Shown here: positions 34,478 to 44,175 of the stretch, in pieces | Layout of the letters: each line of letters begins with the position of its first letter | How positions within the stretch are numbered: the first letter of the stretch is position 1 | Origin: Pseudomonas sp. R5(2019) | GTDB lineage: Bacteria > Pseudomonadota > Gammaproteobacteria > Pseudomonadales > Pseudomonadaceae | DNA: 64,000 nt | Direction: 5' to 3' | Assembly (NCBI RefSeq): GCF_009905435.1 | Contig: NZ_JAAAMT010000002.1 | Span: 186,001 to 250,000 of the forward strand | Program-made: the position numbers and the translations under genes | Notes under the pieces: model-generated | What the model was told of the DNA's origin: nothing | What the model saw: the letters and a program-made list of their open reading frames with translations, nothing else | The model's database searches: none

Positions 34478-35216
34478 GCTGCTACTGATCATCCTCGCAA
34501 GCCTTGTCACGGTGATCCTCGACAGCATCGACACCGTGCACCGCGATTACGCAGGGCTGTTGGCCGGGATCGAGTGGGGATTTACCGGGATATTTCTGAT
34601 CGAGTATCTGCTGCGCCTGTATTGCTCGCCCAAGCCGCTGCGCTACGCCTTCAGCTTTTACGGACTGGTGGATTTGCTGGCGATCGTGCCGGGCGTGATC
34701 GCCCTGTATTACGCCGATGCCCAGTACCTGCTGATCATCCGGATCATCCGGATGCTGCGGATTTTCCGGGTGCTCAAGCTCAGCCCGTATCTGAAGCAAG
34801 CCAACTACTTGATGTCGGCCCTGCGCGGCAGCAAGCAGAAGATCATTGTGTTTCTGCTCACGGTCTCGACGCTGGTGACGGTGTTCGGCACGATGATGTA
34901 TGTGGTCGAAGGCCCCGAGCATGGCTTTACCAGTATTCCCAAGGGCATTTATTGGGCGATCGTGACCCTGACCACCGTGGGCTTTGGCGATATCGTGCCC
35001 AAGACACCGCTGGGCCAGGTGTTGTCGTCGCTGGTGATGATCACCGGTTATTCGATCATCGCCGTGCCCACCGGGATTTTCACTGCCGAATTGGCCAACG
35101 CCATGCGCGGCGAGCAGCTGCAACATGATTGCCCGGTGTGCCGCAAAAACACTCATGACCACGGCGCGGCGTTTTGTTCGCGGTGTGGCAATGCCTTGTT
35201 CAAGAAGCTGGAATAA
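34392..35216 (+). CDS. Voltage-gated potassium channel (six transmembrane helices) with C-terminal zinc ribbon
   Basis: 274-residue ion-transport protein. Four helices form a voltage-sensor domain with the S4-like RIIRMLRIFRVLKL (arginines every third position, about residues 115-130). The pore loop has the K+ selectivity filter TTVGFGD near residue 195, between S5 and S6. The cytoplasmic tail carries CPVC and CSRCG, a probable zinc ribbon. Role is presumably potassium flux or membrane-potential control. The start is confirmed by the identical ATG in the truncated copy. Divergent from the Rhs gene. Confidence 0.92.
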   Translation: MRHAQTWREQLYVIIFQTDTVAGRRFDSALLLIILASLVTVILDSIDTVHRDYAGLLAGIEWGFTGIFLIEYLLRLYCSPKPLRYAFSFYGLVDLLAIVPGVIALYYADAQYLLIIRIIRMLRIFRVLKLSPYLKQANYLMSALRGSKQKIIVFLLTVSTLVTVFGTMMYVVEGPEHGFTSIPKGIYWAIVTLTTVGFGDIVPKTPLGQVLSSLVMITGYSIIAVPTGIFTAELANAMRGEQLQHDCPVCRKNTHDHGAAFCSRCGNALFKKLE

Positions 35217-35310
35217 GCGCCTCACTTTTTGATCTTTTAGTCAGCCCTCGCCGACCGTTATAGTCGCCGACACAATGCCTCACCCTAATAACCAACAAGG
35301 ATCGCGTTCA

Positions 35311-36309
35311 GTGAAAAAACTCTTCAGCGCCTCGCTTCTGGCCGCAGGCCTGGCCTTTGGCAGCCTTGCCCAGGCTGCGCCTACCCTGCTCAACGTGTCG
35401 TACGACGTGATGCGGGACTTCTACAAGGACTACAACGCTGCCTTCCAGAAGCACTGGGAAAAAGAGCACAACGAGAAGATCAATCTGCAGATGTCGTTCG
35501 GCGGCTCGAGCAAGCAGGCCCGTTCGGTAATCGATGGTCTGCCCGCCGATGTCATCACCATGAACATGGCCACCGACATCAATGCCCTGGCTGACAATGG
35601 CAAGCTGGTGCCGGACAACTGGGTCACCCGCCTGCCGAACAACAGCGCACCGTTCACCTCGGCCACCGTATTTATCGTGCGCAAGGGCAACCCCAAGGCA
35701 CTGAAGGACTGGCCGGACCTGCTCAAGGACGGTGTGCAAGTGATCGTGCCCAACCCCAAGACTTCGGGTAACGGCCGCTACACCTACCTGTCGGCCTGGG
35801 GTTATGTACTCAAGAACGGTGGCGATGAACCCAAGGCCAAGGACTTTGTCGGCAAGCTGTTCAAGCAGGCGCCGGTGCTGGACACCGGTGGCCGCGCCGC
35901 GACCACGACGTTCATGACCAACCAGATCGGCGACGTGCTGGTGACCTTCGAGAACGAAGCGGAGATGATTGCCCGCGAGTTCGGTCGCGACCAGTTCGAG
36001 GTGATCTACCCGAGTGTCTCGGCTGAAGCCGAGCCGCCGGTCAGCGTGGTCGACAAGGTGGTCGACAAGAAAGGCAGCCGCGCGGCCGCCGAGGAGTACT
36101 TGAAGTACCTGTGGTCGCCTGAAGCCCAGGAAATCGCCGCCAACAACTACCTGCGCCCACGCGATCCTGCCGTGCTGGCCAAGTACACCGACCGTTTCCC
36201 GAAAGTCGACTTCCTGTCGGTGGAGAAGACCTTTGGCGACTGGCGCACCGTGCAGAAGACCCACTTCAATGATGGCGGGATTTTCGATCAGATCTATAGC
36301 GGCCAGTAA
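35311..36309 (+). CDS. sbp: Periplasmic sulfate-binding protein (Sbp type)
   Basis: 332 residues with signal peptide (KKLFSASLLAAGLAFGSLAQA-AP) and the family's NVSYDVMRDFYKDYN opening. It also has MSFGGSSKQARSVIDGLPADV, NPKTSGNGRYTYLSAWGY and DTGGRAATTTFM, typical of the sulfate/thiosulfate ABC-transporter binding proteins Sbp and CysP. GTG 35311 is used, with AAGGA about 10 nt upstream. No cys permease or ATPase genes follow, so it must work with a transporter encoded elsewhere. Confidence 0.92.
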   Translation: MKKLFSASLLAAGLAFGSLAQAAPTLLNVSYDVMRDFYKDYNAAFQKHWEKEHNEKINLQMSFGGSSKQARSVIDGLPADVITMNMATDINALADNGKLVPDNWVTRLPNNSAPFTSATVFIVRKGNPKALKDWPDLLKDGVQVIVPNPKTSGNGRYTYLSAWGYVLKNGGDEPKAKDFVGKLFKQAPVLDTGGRAATTTFMTNQIGDVLVTFENEAEMIAREFGRDQFEVIYPSVSAEAEPPVSVVDKVVDKKGSRAAAEEYLKYLWSPEAQEIAANNYLRPRDPAVLAKYTDRFPKVDFLSVEKTFGDWRTVQKTHFNDGGIFDQIYSGQ

Positions 36310-36405
36310 TCAGGTATAGACCGCGTTGACGCTATTCGCGGGACTTAATGTAAGAGCCAGGCTGCTCCAATGCCGGTCAGTTAAAGAGTGGAACGCCGAA
36401 AACCT

Positions 36406-36492
36406 GTGGGAGCGGATTTATCCGCGAATTCAGACACCGCGGTTTTTCAGGCATTACGCGGCGCCTTCATTCGCGGATAAATCCGCTCCCAC
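36406..36492. repeat. REP pair (GTGGGAGCGGATTTATCC type)
   Basis: Inverted copies at 36406-36429 and 36469-36492 in the gap between sbp and the convergent aldehyde dehydrogenase gene. Confidence 0.9.
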
Positions 36493-36577
36493 ATGGATCT
36501 CGCCTTAACTGACTGGCATTGGGGCAAGCCCGACTCCTACCGGTTTCGCGTTAGGCCTGCGAAGCTTTTACGTTCCG

Positions 36578-38071
36578 CTAAACCTTGATCAACACCGACT
36601 TCAATTCGGTGTAATGCTCAATCGCCGCCGCCCCCATCTCCCTTCCCAGCCCCGACATCTTGTAGCCGCCAAACGGCAGGCTCGGGTCCAGCGCGCTGTG
36701 GCAGTTCACCCACACCGAGCCTGACTTGATCCGCGGAATCATCCGGTGCACCGCCGCCAGGTCGTTCGACCAGATGCTCGCACCCAAGCCATAACGGTTG
36801 TCGTTGGCCAGCCGCACGGCATCCTCGATGTCATCGAACGGCACCGCCACCAGCACCGGTCCGAAGATTTCTTCCTGCACCAGCGGCCCGTGTTGCGACA
36901 CGCCGGTCAGCACTGTCGGCTTGACGAAATACCCGGGGCCAAACATCTCGCCGCCACAGGCCACGGTGGCGCCCAGCTCACGCCCGCGCTCGATATAGCT
37001 GTACACCCGCTCTTGCTGGCGCGCCGAAATCAGCGGCCCCATGGCCACGCTCGGGTCCATGCCGCTGCCCAGCTTCATGCCATTGGCGATGTCGACGATA
37101 TCGCCCACCACGTTGTCGAAATGCTTGCGCTGCACATACAGCCGGGAACCGGCGCAGCAGACCTGGCCCTGATTGAAGAAGATCGCACTGGCGGCACCGG
37201 CAGCGGCTTGCTTGAGGTCGGCATCGCCCATGACGATGGTCGGTGATTTACCGCCCAGCTCCAGGGTCACGCGGGTCATGGAATCCATCGCTGCCTTGCC
37301 GATCATCTTGCCGACTTCGGTGGAGCCGGTGAAGGTCAGCTTGTCCACGTCCGGATGCCGGGACAACGCCGCGCCGGCCACCGCGCCGGTGCCGGTCACG
37401 ACGTTGAAGACTCCGGCCGGGTAGCCCGCCTCCAGCACCAGCTCGGCCAGTTTCAGCGCGCTGAGCGGGGTTTCGTCGGCCGGCTTGAGCACCACGGTGC
37501 AGCCGGTCGCCAGCGCAGGTCCCAGTTTCCAGCAGGCCAGCAATAGGGGGAAGTTCCAGGCGACGATGGCGCCGACCACGCCCACCGCTTCACGCCGCAC
37601 AAAGGCGTGAAAGTCGCCCTCGGGCATCAGCGGTAGCGACGGGTCCACGGTACTGCCCTGGATCTTGGTCGCCCAGCCGGCCATGTAGCGCAGAAAATCG
37701 ATCGACAGCTGCACGTCCATCACCTGGGCGACAGCGGCGCTCTTGCCGTTGTTCAGGCATTCGAGCTGGGCGAGGATTTGCGCGTCGCGTTCCAGCAGGT
37801 CAGCCAGCCGCCACAACAGGTTTTGCCGCTCGCGCGGGCGCATGCGGCTCCAGGCCGAGTCCTCAAAGGCCTGGCGGGCCACGGCAACGGCCAGGTCAAC
37901 GTCTTCGTGGCTGGCTGCGGGCACTTCGGCCAGCGGCTGGCCGGTCGCGGGGTTGCGCAGGGTCAGGGTGCTGCCGTCACGTGCGGTCAGCCACTGCTCG
38001 CCGATCAGCATTTTCTGCGGGCGGGCAAGGAACGCCTCGGTTTGGGGGTTGAGCGCGAAGGTCGAATGCAT
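36578..38071 (-). CDS. Aldehyde dehydrogenase, phenylacetaldehyde dehydrogenase-like
   Basis: 497-residue NAD(P)-dependent aldehyde dehydrogenase. It has the VAWNFPLLLACWKLGPAL cofactor segment, catalytic glutamate in VTLELGGKSP, catalytic cysteine in FFNQGQVCCAGSR and late EEIFGPVL. Overall pattern, including the RYMAGWATKIQG region, resembles FeaB/StyD phenylacetaldehyde dehydrogenases, but aldehyde dehydrogenase substrates are hard to read from sequence. ATG 38071 gives a normal N-terminus; an upstream in-frame extension looks non-coding. It stands alone between REP pairs. Confidence 0.85.
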   Translation of the reverse strand: MHSTFALNPQTEAFLARPQKMLIGEQWLTARDGSTLTLRNPATGQPLAEVPAASHEDVDLAVAVARQAFEDSAWSRMRPRERQNLLWRLADLLERDAQILAQLECLNNGKSAAVAQVMDVQLSIDFLRYMAGWATKIQGSTVDPSLPLMPEGDFHAFVRREAVGVVGAIVAWNFPLLLACWKLGPALATGCTVVLKPADETPLSALKLAELVLEAGYPAGVFNVVTGTGAVAGAALSRHPDVDKLTFTGSTEVGKMIGKAAMDSMTRVTLELGGKSPTIVMGDADLKQAAAGAASAIFFNQGQVCCAGSRLYVQRKHFDNVVGDIVDIANGMKLGSGMDPSVAMGPLISARQQERVYSYIERGRELGATVACGGEMFGPGYFVKPTVLTGVSQHGPLVQEEIFGPVLVAVPFDDIEDAVRLANDNRYGLGASIWSNDLAAVHRMIPRIKSGSVWVNCHSALDPSLPFGGYKMSGLGREMGAAAIEHYTELKSVLIKV

Positions 38072-38290
38072 GGGGGCGGGCTCTTGTTGTGATCTGATGC
38101 ACTCATTGAGCAACCGCTGTGCCAATGGCCACAAAACAACTCAAGCCATTGATTTTTATTGATTTTATTTCGATAAAAACACGCTTCAAAAATCTTCGGT
38201 GTCGCAATCTGGAACAGCTGTCGCGCCTGTCGCCGAGACACGGCGTCTCAACAGCAAAGGGAAGCGGGTGGCGCCGGGGCTGCTTTGCAG

Positions 38291-38360
38291 CCCATCGCGC
38301 CCAGGTGCGCTCCTACATGCGTTACGCGATCTGTGTAGGAGCGCACCTGGGCGCGATGGG
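38291..38360. repeat. REP pair (GTAGGAGCGCACCTGGGC type)
   Basis: Exact 26-bp inverted units at 38291-38316 and 38335-38360 in the 316-bp gap between the ydiJ-like gene and the aldehyde dehydrogenase gene. The remaining AT-rich part (38100-38220) is the likely aldehyde dehydrogenase promoter. Confidence 0.9.
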
Positions 38361-38387
38361 CCGTGCAACAGCCCCAACCCGCCTGAG

Positions 38388-41300
38388 TCAGGCTTTGAGC
38401 GCTTCGAGCACCACCTGCAACGGATGGCGCAGTTGCTGGTCAGCAAAGCGCTTCACCTGGCTGCGGCACGAATAGCCGGTCGCCAGCGCTTCGCCTTCCT
38501 TCTGCAATTGCCCGGCCCAGGACTGATCGAAGATGATCCGCGAGGTTTCCTGGTTGCGCGCTTCGTGGCCATAGGTGCCCGACATGCCGCAGCAACCGGT
38601 CGCCTGGGTCACCAGCTTGAGCCCCAGGCGGGCGAACACCTGTTCCCACTGGCGGGTGCTGGCCGGTACGTTGGTTTTCTCGGTGCAGTGCGCCAGCAGG
38701 CGGAACGGCACTGCGTGGGTCGGCTGGCCGGCATGCTCGGGCAGCACATCGAGCAGCCACTCCTGCGGCAGCTCCACCTGCGGGCATTTGCGCAGGTCCG
38801 GAACCTTTTGATATTCCTGGCGATACACCAGGGTCATGGCCGGGTCCAGGCCCACCAGCCGGACGCCGCAATCACTCAGCGCTTGCAGCTGGTTGGCGTT
38901 GCGAATGGCCGCCTTGTTGAACGCCGACAAAAAGCCCTGCACATGCAGCGGTTTGCCGTTGGCGCTGTAAGGCGCCAGGTAAACCCGGTAACCCAGCTGG
39001 GTCACCAGCTCGATAAACGCGGCCAGCAGCGGGGTTTCGAAGTAGCGGGTGAACGCATCCTGCACCAATACCACGCTGTGATCGCGCTGGGCCGGGGTCA
39101 GCCCGCGCAGGTTGGCCGGGGTCGCCACGCCCACGCGGCAACGGTTGAGCGTGGCCTGGAAATCGAAGCGGCTGATCAGCGGGCTGTCGATCATGCCGAC
39201 CTGCTTGACCAGCAGGTTTTTCACCAGGTTCGAGCCCATCAGGCCGTTGTACAGCCCCGGCAAACGTGCCAGGTACGGAATGCTGAACTCCAGCGAGCCG
39301 ATCAGGTAATCGCGGATCGGGCGCAGGTAGCGACCGTGGTAAAGCTCCAGGAAGCGCGAGCGAAACTCCGGCACATTGACCTTGATCGGGCACTGCCCGG
39401 CGCAGGACTTGCACGCCAGGCAACCGGCCATGGCGTCATAGACTTCATGGGAGAAGTCCGCCTGGCCCTGACGTTGCGCACGGCTGTTGCGCAACCGTTG
39501 CGCCAAGCCCTTGAGCCAGCCCACCGGGCGCTGCGCGGCCGCCAGCACATCCACGTTGGCCGCCCCTTGCAGCCGCAGCCATTCACGAATCAGCGACGCA
39601 CGGCCCTTGGGCGAATGCTGGCGTTGGCGGGTGGCTTTCCACGAGGGGCACATGGCGTCGTTGGGGTCGAAGTTGTAGCAGGCGCCGTTGCCGTTGCAGT
39701 GCACGGCGCTGCCGAAGCTTTCCCAGACACGCTCATCGATCTGCCGGTCGAGGTCGCCGCGCATCGTCACTTCATCCACTTTCAGCAGCGCTTCGGTGCT
39801 GTTCAGCGGCGTGCAGATCTTGCCGGGGTTGAGTTGGTTGTGCGGGTCGAAGGCGCTTTTCAGGGCCTGCAGCGACGGGTACAGGTCGCCGAAGAATTTC
39901 GGCGCGTATTCCGAGCGCACGCCCTTGCCATGTTCGCCCCAGAGCAGGCCGCCGTAGCGCTGGGTCAGCTGCGCCACGCCATCGGAAATTGGTCGCACCA
40001 GTGCCGCCTGGGCGGGGTCTTTCATGTCCAGCGCCGGACGCACGTGCAGCACGCCGGCATCGACGTGGCCAAACATGCCGTACTGCAGGCCATAGCTGTC
40101 GAGCAAGGCGCGGAACTCAGCGATGTAGTCGGCCAGCTGCTCGGGCGGCACGGCGGTGTCTTCCACGAACGGCTGCGGGCGCACTTCGCCCTGCACGTTG
40201 CCCAGTAGACCGACCGAGCGCTTGCGCATGGTGTAGACGCGGGTCACGGCTTCCTGGCCGGCGGCCAGGGTGTGGCCCAGACGCTCGACCGCCTTGTCGT
40301 TCTGCAGGTGCTCGACAAACGCGCTCACCCGCGCGTTGACTTCCTCAGGGTCGTCGCCGCAGAACTCGACCAGGTTGATGCCCAGGGTCGGGCGCGCCGG
40401 ATCTTCCGGGAAGTACTCCGAGACGCTGTGCCAGACGATGTCTTTCATCGCCAGCATCAGCACCTTGGAGTCGACCGTTTCGATCGACAGCGGCTTGAGC
40501 TCAAGCAAGGCGCGGGCATCGCGCAGGGCGTCCATGAAGCTGGCGTAGCGCACGTTCACCAGCACCGCGTACTTGGGAATCGGCAGCACATTGAGCTTGG
40601 CCTCGACCACAAAGCCCAGCGAGCCTTCGGCGCCGCAGAGCACGCTGTTGAGGTTGAAGCGGCCCTGTTCATCGCGCAGGTGCGCCAGGTCGTAGCCGGT
40701 CAGGCAGCGGTTGAGTTTGGGAAAGCAAGCGTCGATCAGTTCGGCTTTTTCAGCGTTGATCTGGCGTGCGATGCGATAGACCTCGCCGCTGCGATCCTGG
40801 CGAGCGCACTGGCGCTCAAGCTCTTCATCGCTGATCGGCTGGGTGTGCAGGTGCTCGCCGCCGAGCAGGACGCTGTCCAGCTCCAGCACGTGGTCGCGGG
40901 TTTTGCCGTAGGTGCAGCTGCCCTGGCCGCTGGCGTCGGTGTTGATCATGCCGCCGACGGTGGCGCGGTTGGAGGTGGACAGTTCCGGGGCGAAAAACAG
41001 GCCATGGGCCTTGAGGGCAACGTTGAGCTGGTCCTTCACCACACCGGCCTGCACCCGCACCCAGCGTTCTTCGGCATTGATTTCCAGGATCTTGTTCATG
41101 TGCCGCGACAGGTCGACGACAATCCCGTCGGTCAGCGACTGGCCGTTGGTGCCGGTGCCGCCACCGCGCGGGGTGAGCTTGACCTCACGGAACGCCGGCC
41201 TGGCCATCAGCGCGGCGACTCGCGCCACATCGTCGGCATCCAGCGGAAACACGGCCGCCTGCGGCAGGCGCTGGTAGATGGAGTTGTCGGTGGCCAGCAC

Positions 41301-41414
41301 CGTACGGCTGGCGTAGTCGGCACTGATCTGGCCACGGAAGCCGCTGTTGCGCAGGGCCTCCAGAAAATCCTGGTAACTGGAAGCGGTCACGGCCGGTTGC
41401 AGCTGGGCGATCAT
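38388..41414 (-). CDS. ydiJ: FAD- and Fe-S-dependent dehydrogenase, YdiJ-like
   Basis: 1008 residues, matching E. coli YdiJ in length and layout. The N-terminal FAD-binding PCMH domain has LTPRGGGTGTNGQSL and NRATVGGMINTDASG, and an FAD-oxidase C domain follows. Then come a 4Fe-4S domain (CLACKSCAGQCPIKVNVPEF, about residue 665) and a C-terminal CCG domain (TGCCGMSGTYGHE). The family oxidises 2-hydroxyacids; D-2-hydroxyglutarate or D-lactate are candidates. GAGG precedes ATG 41414. The divergent LysR gene at 41576 may regulate it. Confidence 0.9.
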   Translation of the reverse strand: MIAQLQPAVTASSYQDFLEALRNSGFRGQISADYASRTVLATDNSIYQRLPQAAVFPLDADDVARVAALMARPAFREVKLTPRGGGTGTNGQSLTDGIVVDLSRHMNKILEINAEERWVRVQAGVVKDQLNVALKAHGLFFAPELSTSNRATVGGMINTDASGQGSCTYGKTRDHVLELDSVLLGGEHLHTQPISDEELERQCARQDRSGEVYRIARQINAEKAELIDACFPKLNRCLTGYDLAHLRDEQGRFNLNSVLCGAEGSLGFVVEAKLNVLPIPKYAVLVNVRYASFMDALRDARALLELKPLSIETVDSKVLMLAMKDIVWHSVSEYFPEDPARPTLGINLVEFCGDDPEEVNARVSAFVEHLQNDKAVERLGHTLAAGQEAVTRVYTMRKRSVGLLGNVQGEVRPQPFVEDTAVPPEQLADYIAEFRALLDSYGLQYGMFGHVDAGVLHVRPALDMKDPAQAALVRPISDGVAQLTQRYGGLLWGEHGKGVRSEYAPKFFGDLYPSLQALKSAFDPHNQLNPGKICTPLNSTEALLKVDEVTMRGDLDRQIDERVWESFGSAVHCNGNGACYNFDPNDAMCPSWKATRQRQHSPKGRASLIREWLRLQGAANVDVLAAAQRPVGWLKGLAQRLRNSRAQRQGQADFSHEVYDAMAGCLACKSCAGQCPIKVNVPEFRSRFLELYHGRYLRPIRDYLIGSLEFSIPYLARLPGLYNGLMGSNLVKNLLVKQVGMIDSPLISRFDFQATLNRCRVGVATPANLRGLTPAQRDHSVVLVQDAFTRYFETPLLAAFIELVTQLGYRVYLAPYSANGKPLHVQGFLSAFNKAAIRNANQLQALSDCGVRLVGLDPAMTLVYRQEYQKVPDLRKCPQVELPQEWLLDVLPEHAGQPTHAVPFRLLAHCTEKTNVPASTRQWEQVFARLGLKLVTQATGCCGMSGTYGHEARNQETSRIIFDQSWAGQLQKEGEALATGYSCRSQVKRFADQQLRHPLQVVLEALKA

Positions 41415-41575
41415 CGGGGATGCCTCTTTATCATCTGAACTTGAAGAAAACGATCGGTGAAACTTGCCAACGTCGCATAAGTGCTCCAGCCTCTACTGCC
41501 GAGCTGTGCCAATGTTCCCGGTATTGAGCGCCTGGGGCAAACGGATAATCTTGCCGCTATCGATGACTTTTCTGA

Positions 41576-42460
41576 ATGAATTACCGCCGCCTGACGCCGT
41601 CCATGTCCCTGCTGCTGGCTTTTGAGGCCGCCGCACGCCACGAAAGCTACACCCGCGCCGCCCAGGAGCTGTCGCTGACCCAGAGTGCGGTCAGCCGTCA
41701 GGTCCAGGCGCTGGAGCAACAATTGGGCCTGACCCTGTTCCGCCGCGAGGGCCGCCAGGTGCAGCTGACCGACGTCGGCCGGCTGTATCAGCGCGAGATG
41801 AGCGAGGCGCTGGGGCGCATTCGCAGTGCCACCTTGCAGGCGCTCGCCTATCAGTCCGGCGTCGGTACCTTGCGCCTGGCTACCCTGCCGACCTTCGGCT
41901 CGAAATGGCTGCTACCGCGCCTGCATGACTTTTATGCCGCCCACCCCGGCATGCTGGTGCATATCCATTCACGGATCGAAGCCATCGACTTTGAAACCAG
42001 CGAGATCGACGCCGCCATTGGCGTCGGCAGCGGCGATTTGCCCGGCCTGATCAGCCACCGCCTGCACGCCGAACAACTGGTGGTGATCGCCAGCCCCTCG
42101 GCCGCCGAACACGTCGAACAGCTGACACCGCAGCAAATCAGCGAATACGTGCTGCTCAACGTTGCCAACAACCCGCATGCCTGGGGCGAATGGTTTTCCC
42201 ACCACGGCCTGCCTCACCGGGCCATGCGCCTGGGCCCCAGCTTCGAACTGACCTCACACTTGATCCAGGCGGTGCGCGCCGGCATCGGCATTGGCCTGGT
42301 GCCACGGATTCTGGTGGAAGAGGAATTGCACAACGGTGAGGTCATCAGCCCCGGCGAAGGCATTGCCAGCCAGCGCAGCTACTACCTGATCTACCCACCG
42401 CGCAACGAGGCACTGCCGTCGTTGCGGGCGTTCAAGCAATGGCTGCTGGCGCAGATCTGA
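41576..42460 (+). CDS. LysR-family regulator, GcvA-like
   Basis: 294 residues with an N-terminal HTH (LLLAFEAAARHESYTRAAQELSLTQSAVSRQVQALE, residues about 12-48) and a LysR substrate domain of the GcvA group (TLPTFGSKWLLPRLHDF near residue 103, FETSEIDAAIGVG near 140). Divergent from the ydiJ-like dehydrogenase gene with a 161-bp shared region, the standard layout for a LysR regulator and its target, so control of that gene is inferred. Confidence 0.88.
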   Translation: MNYRRLTPSMSLLLAFEAAARHESYTRAAQELSLTQSAVSRQVQALEQQLGLTLFRREGRQVQLTDVGRLYQREMSEALGRIRSATLQALAYQSGVGTLRLATLPTFGSKWLLPRLHDFYAAHPGMLVHIHSRIEAIDFETSEIDAAIGVGSGDLPGLISHRLHAEQLVVIASPSAAEHVEQLTPQQISEYVLLNVANNPHAWGEWFSHHGLPHRAMRLGPSFELTSHLIQAVRAGIGIGLVPRILVEEELHNGEVISPGEGIASQRSYYLIYPPRNEALPSLRAFKQWLLAQI

Positions 42461-42476
42461 TCGTCCAGAGCGCCCG

Positions 42477-43430
42477 TCAGGGTAGAGCAACCGATTGCTG
42501 GCGGAACACCAGCGCCTTCAAGCCGCCTTCGGCTTCGCTGTCCGGAAACTCGGGCGGGTTCTCCAGCCGCTCGATAAACCGCAGTTGCGGCGCTTCGGCC
42601 GCCATGCCGTCGATCAAAAACGCCGTGCCGATGGCCGGGTCGTTGACGCAGGCCAGCACCGTGCCTTCTGGGGTCAGCAGTTCCGGCAGGCGGCGCAGGA
42701 TCCGCTGGTAGTCCTTGGTCAGGGCGAAGCTGCCTTTCTGGAAGGTCGGCGGGTCGATGATGATCAGGTCATACGGTCCATATTTCTTCACCTTGCCCCA
42801 GGACTTGAACAACTCATGGCCGAGAAAACTCACACCGCTGAGGTCATGGCCATTGAGCCTGTGATTGTCCCGCCCACGGCTCAAGGCCGCCTTGGCCATA
42901 TCCAGATTGACCACCTGCTCGGCGCCGCCGGCCACGGCGGCGACGGAAAAGCCGCAGGTGTAGGCGAACAGGTTCAACACCCGCTTGCCCCGTGAGTGCT
43001 CGCGCACCCAGCGGCGGCCATAGCGCATGTCGAGGAACAGGCCGCTGTTCTGTTTGACGCCCAGGTCCAGCTGATAGCGCAGGCCGTCTTCATCGATCAG
43101 CCAGTGCTCCACTTGTTCGCCCAACAGCCATTCGGTGGCGCTGTCGGGCAGATAGCGGTGCTGCAAAAGCAGGCTATGCGCCTTGCGCGCTGCCCACACA
43201 GGCGATGCGGCGAATTCCAGCAACATCGCCTTCAGTGCCGCCAACTCCTCGGCTTGCGGCTCGCGAAACAGCGCGACCAGCACCACGCCTTGCAGCCAGT
43301 CCACCGTCACTTGCTCCAACCCCGCCCAGCAACGGCCACGGCCATGGAACAGGCGGCGGGTTTCATCGGGGGCGTCGGTGAGGGCCTGGAGAAGGTGTTG
43401 GTGCAGTGTGGCGATGGCGGCGGGGTTCAT
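42477..43430 (-). CDS. Class I SAM-dependent methyltransferase, RlmI/RlmK-like
   Basis: 317 residues with the YxLDLGVKQNSGLFLDMR entry motif, VLNLFAYTCGFSVAAVAGGA (SAM binding) and IDPPTFQKGSF (DPPxF catalytic motif) typical of the RlmI/RlmKL group of 23S rRNA cytosine or guanine methyltransferases. It lacks an N-terminal PUA domain, so the target is not certain; rRNA modification is the likely role. Convergent with the LysR gene (16 bp gap) and divergent from the toxin-antitoxin pair. Confidence 0.85.
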   Translation of the reverse strand: MNPAAIATLHQHLLQALTDAPDETRRLFHGRGRCWAGLEQVTVDWLQGVVLVALFREPQAEELAALKAMLLEFAASPVWAARKAHSLLLQHRYLPDSATEWLLGEQVEHWLIDEDGLRYQLDLGVKQNSGLFLDMRYGRRWVREHSRGKRVLNLFAYTCGFSVAAVAGGAEQVVNLDMAKAALSRGRDNHRLNGHDLSGVSFLGHELFKSWGKVKKYGPYDLIIIDPPTFQKGSFALTKDYQRILRRLPELLTPEGTVLACVNDPAIGTAFLIDGMAAEAPQLRFIERLENPPEFPDSEAEGGLKALVFRQQSVALP

Positions 43431-43534
43431 GGTGTCGGGCGGTGGCGGGAAAGGGGCGGGATTGTACCTGAAAGCTCCGACAACTTTTTCGGACGCTGGG
43501 AGGCAAGAGCATGCTATTTTGACGACTGAGAAAA

Positions 43535-43553
43535 GGTACGTCGCTGGCGTACC
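43535..43553. promoter_or_regulatory. Inverted repeat upstream of the toxin-antitoxin operon
   Basis: GGTACG and CGTACC separated by 7 nt, ending 8 bp before the toxin ATG and flanked by AAAA and TTTT. A likely autoregulatory operator for the HTH antitoxin. Confidence 0.6.
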
Positions 43554-43561
43554 ATTTTTCG

Positions 43562-43876
43562 ATGATTTTTATTGAAACCCCAATTTTCACTAAGCGAGTA
43601 CAAGAACTGCTGGATGACGATAGCTACGTCAAACTTCAGCATTCACTTATTCGCAACCCCTCATCCGGAGACGTGATAGAGGGCACAGCGGGTATCCGCA
43701 AAATTCGGGTCGCCGCAAAGGGGCATGGCAAGCGCGGTGGCGCGCGCGTCATTTACTATCATTTTGTATCGAATTCGCAGATTGCCCTGCTGCTTATTTA
43801 TCCAAAGAACGAGCAGGACGATTTGACCGCTGACGAGCGAAAAGCTCTGAAATCGGTGATTGAGCATTGGAGGTAA
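43562..43876 (+). CDS. RelE/HigB-like toxin
   Basis: 104-residue small protein with the RelE/HigB fold pattern: FTKRVQELLDDDSYVKLQ helix, GVIEGTAGIRKIRVA-type strand, GKRGGARVIYYHF and LLLIYPKNEQDDL. Such toxins are translation-dependent mRNA interferases. It is followed 2 bp later by an HTH antitoxin gene, the toxin-first order typical of HigBA and NadS-type pairs. Confidence 0.88.
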   Translation: MIFIETPIFTKRVQELLDDDSYVKLQHSLIRNPSSGDVIEGTAGIRKIRVAAKGHGKRGGARVIYYHFVSNSQIALLLIYPKNEQDDLTADERKALKSVIEHWR

Positions 43877-43878
43877 CG

Positions 43879-44175
43879 ATGAGTAAATTTTTTGAAGAGC
43901 TGATGGAAAGCGTTCAGCAGATGGATGAAATTGTCCGGGGCGAACGCGAACCCTCCCGCGAATTCACCATCGATGCCCTTCAGGTCAAGGAAATCCGCAA
44001 AGCAACGGGTCTTTCTCAGGCCAAGTTCGCGGCAATCATAGATGTCCAACTGGCAACGTTGCGTAATTGGGAGCAAGGGCGGCGGCAGCCGACAGGTCCT
44101 GCAAAAGCCTTGCTCAAGGCAATTCACAACGACCCTGAACATGTACTGAGTGCTTTGGCCCAGCCAGCCCATTGA
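43879..44175 (+). CDS. HigA/NadS-like HTH antitoxin
   Basis: 98-residue XRE-type protein: N-terminal helix (FEELMESVQQMDEIVRGE), then HTH (VKEIRKATGLSQAKFAAIIDVQLATLRNWEQGRRQPTG, about residues 38-75). GGAGGT precedes ATG 43879, within the end of the toxin gene. It is expected to neutralise the toxin and, with it, repress the operon through the inverted repeat at 43535-43553. Confidence 0.88.
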   Translation: MSKFFEELMESVQQMDEIVRGEREPSREFTIDALQVKEIRKATGLSQAKFAAIIDVQLATLRNWEQGRRQPTGPAKALLKAIHNDPEHVLSALAQPAH

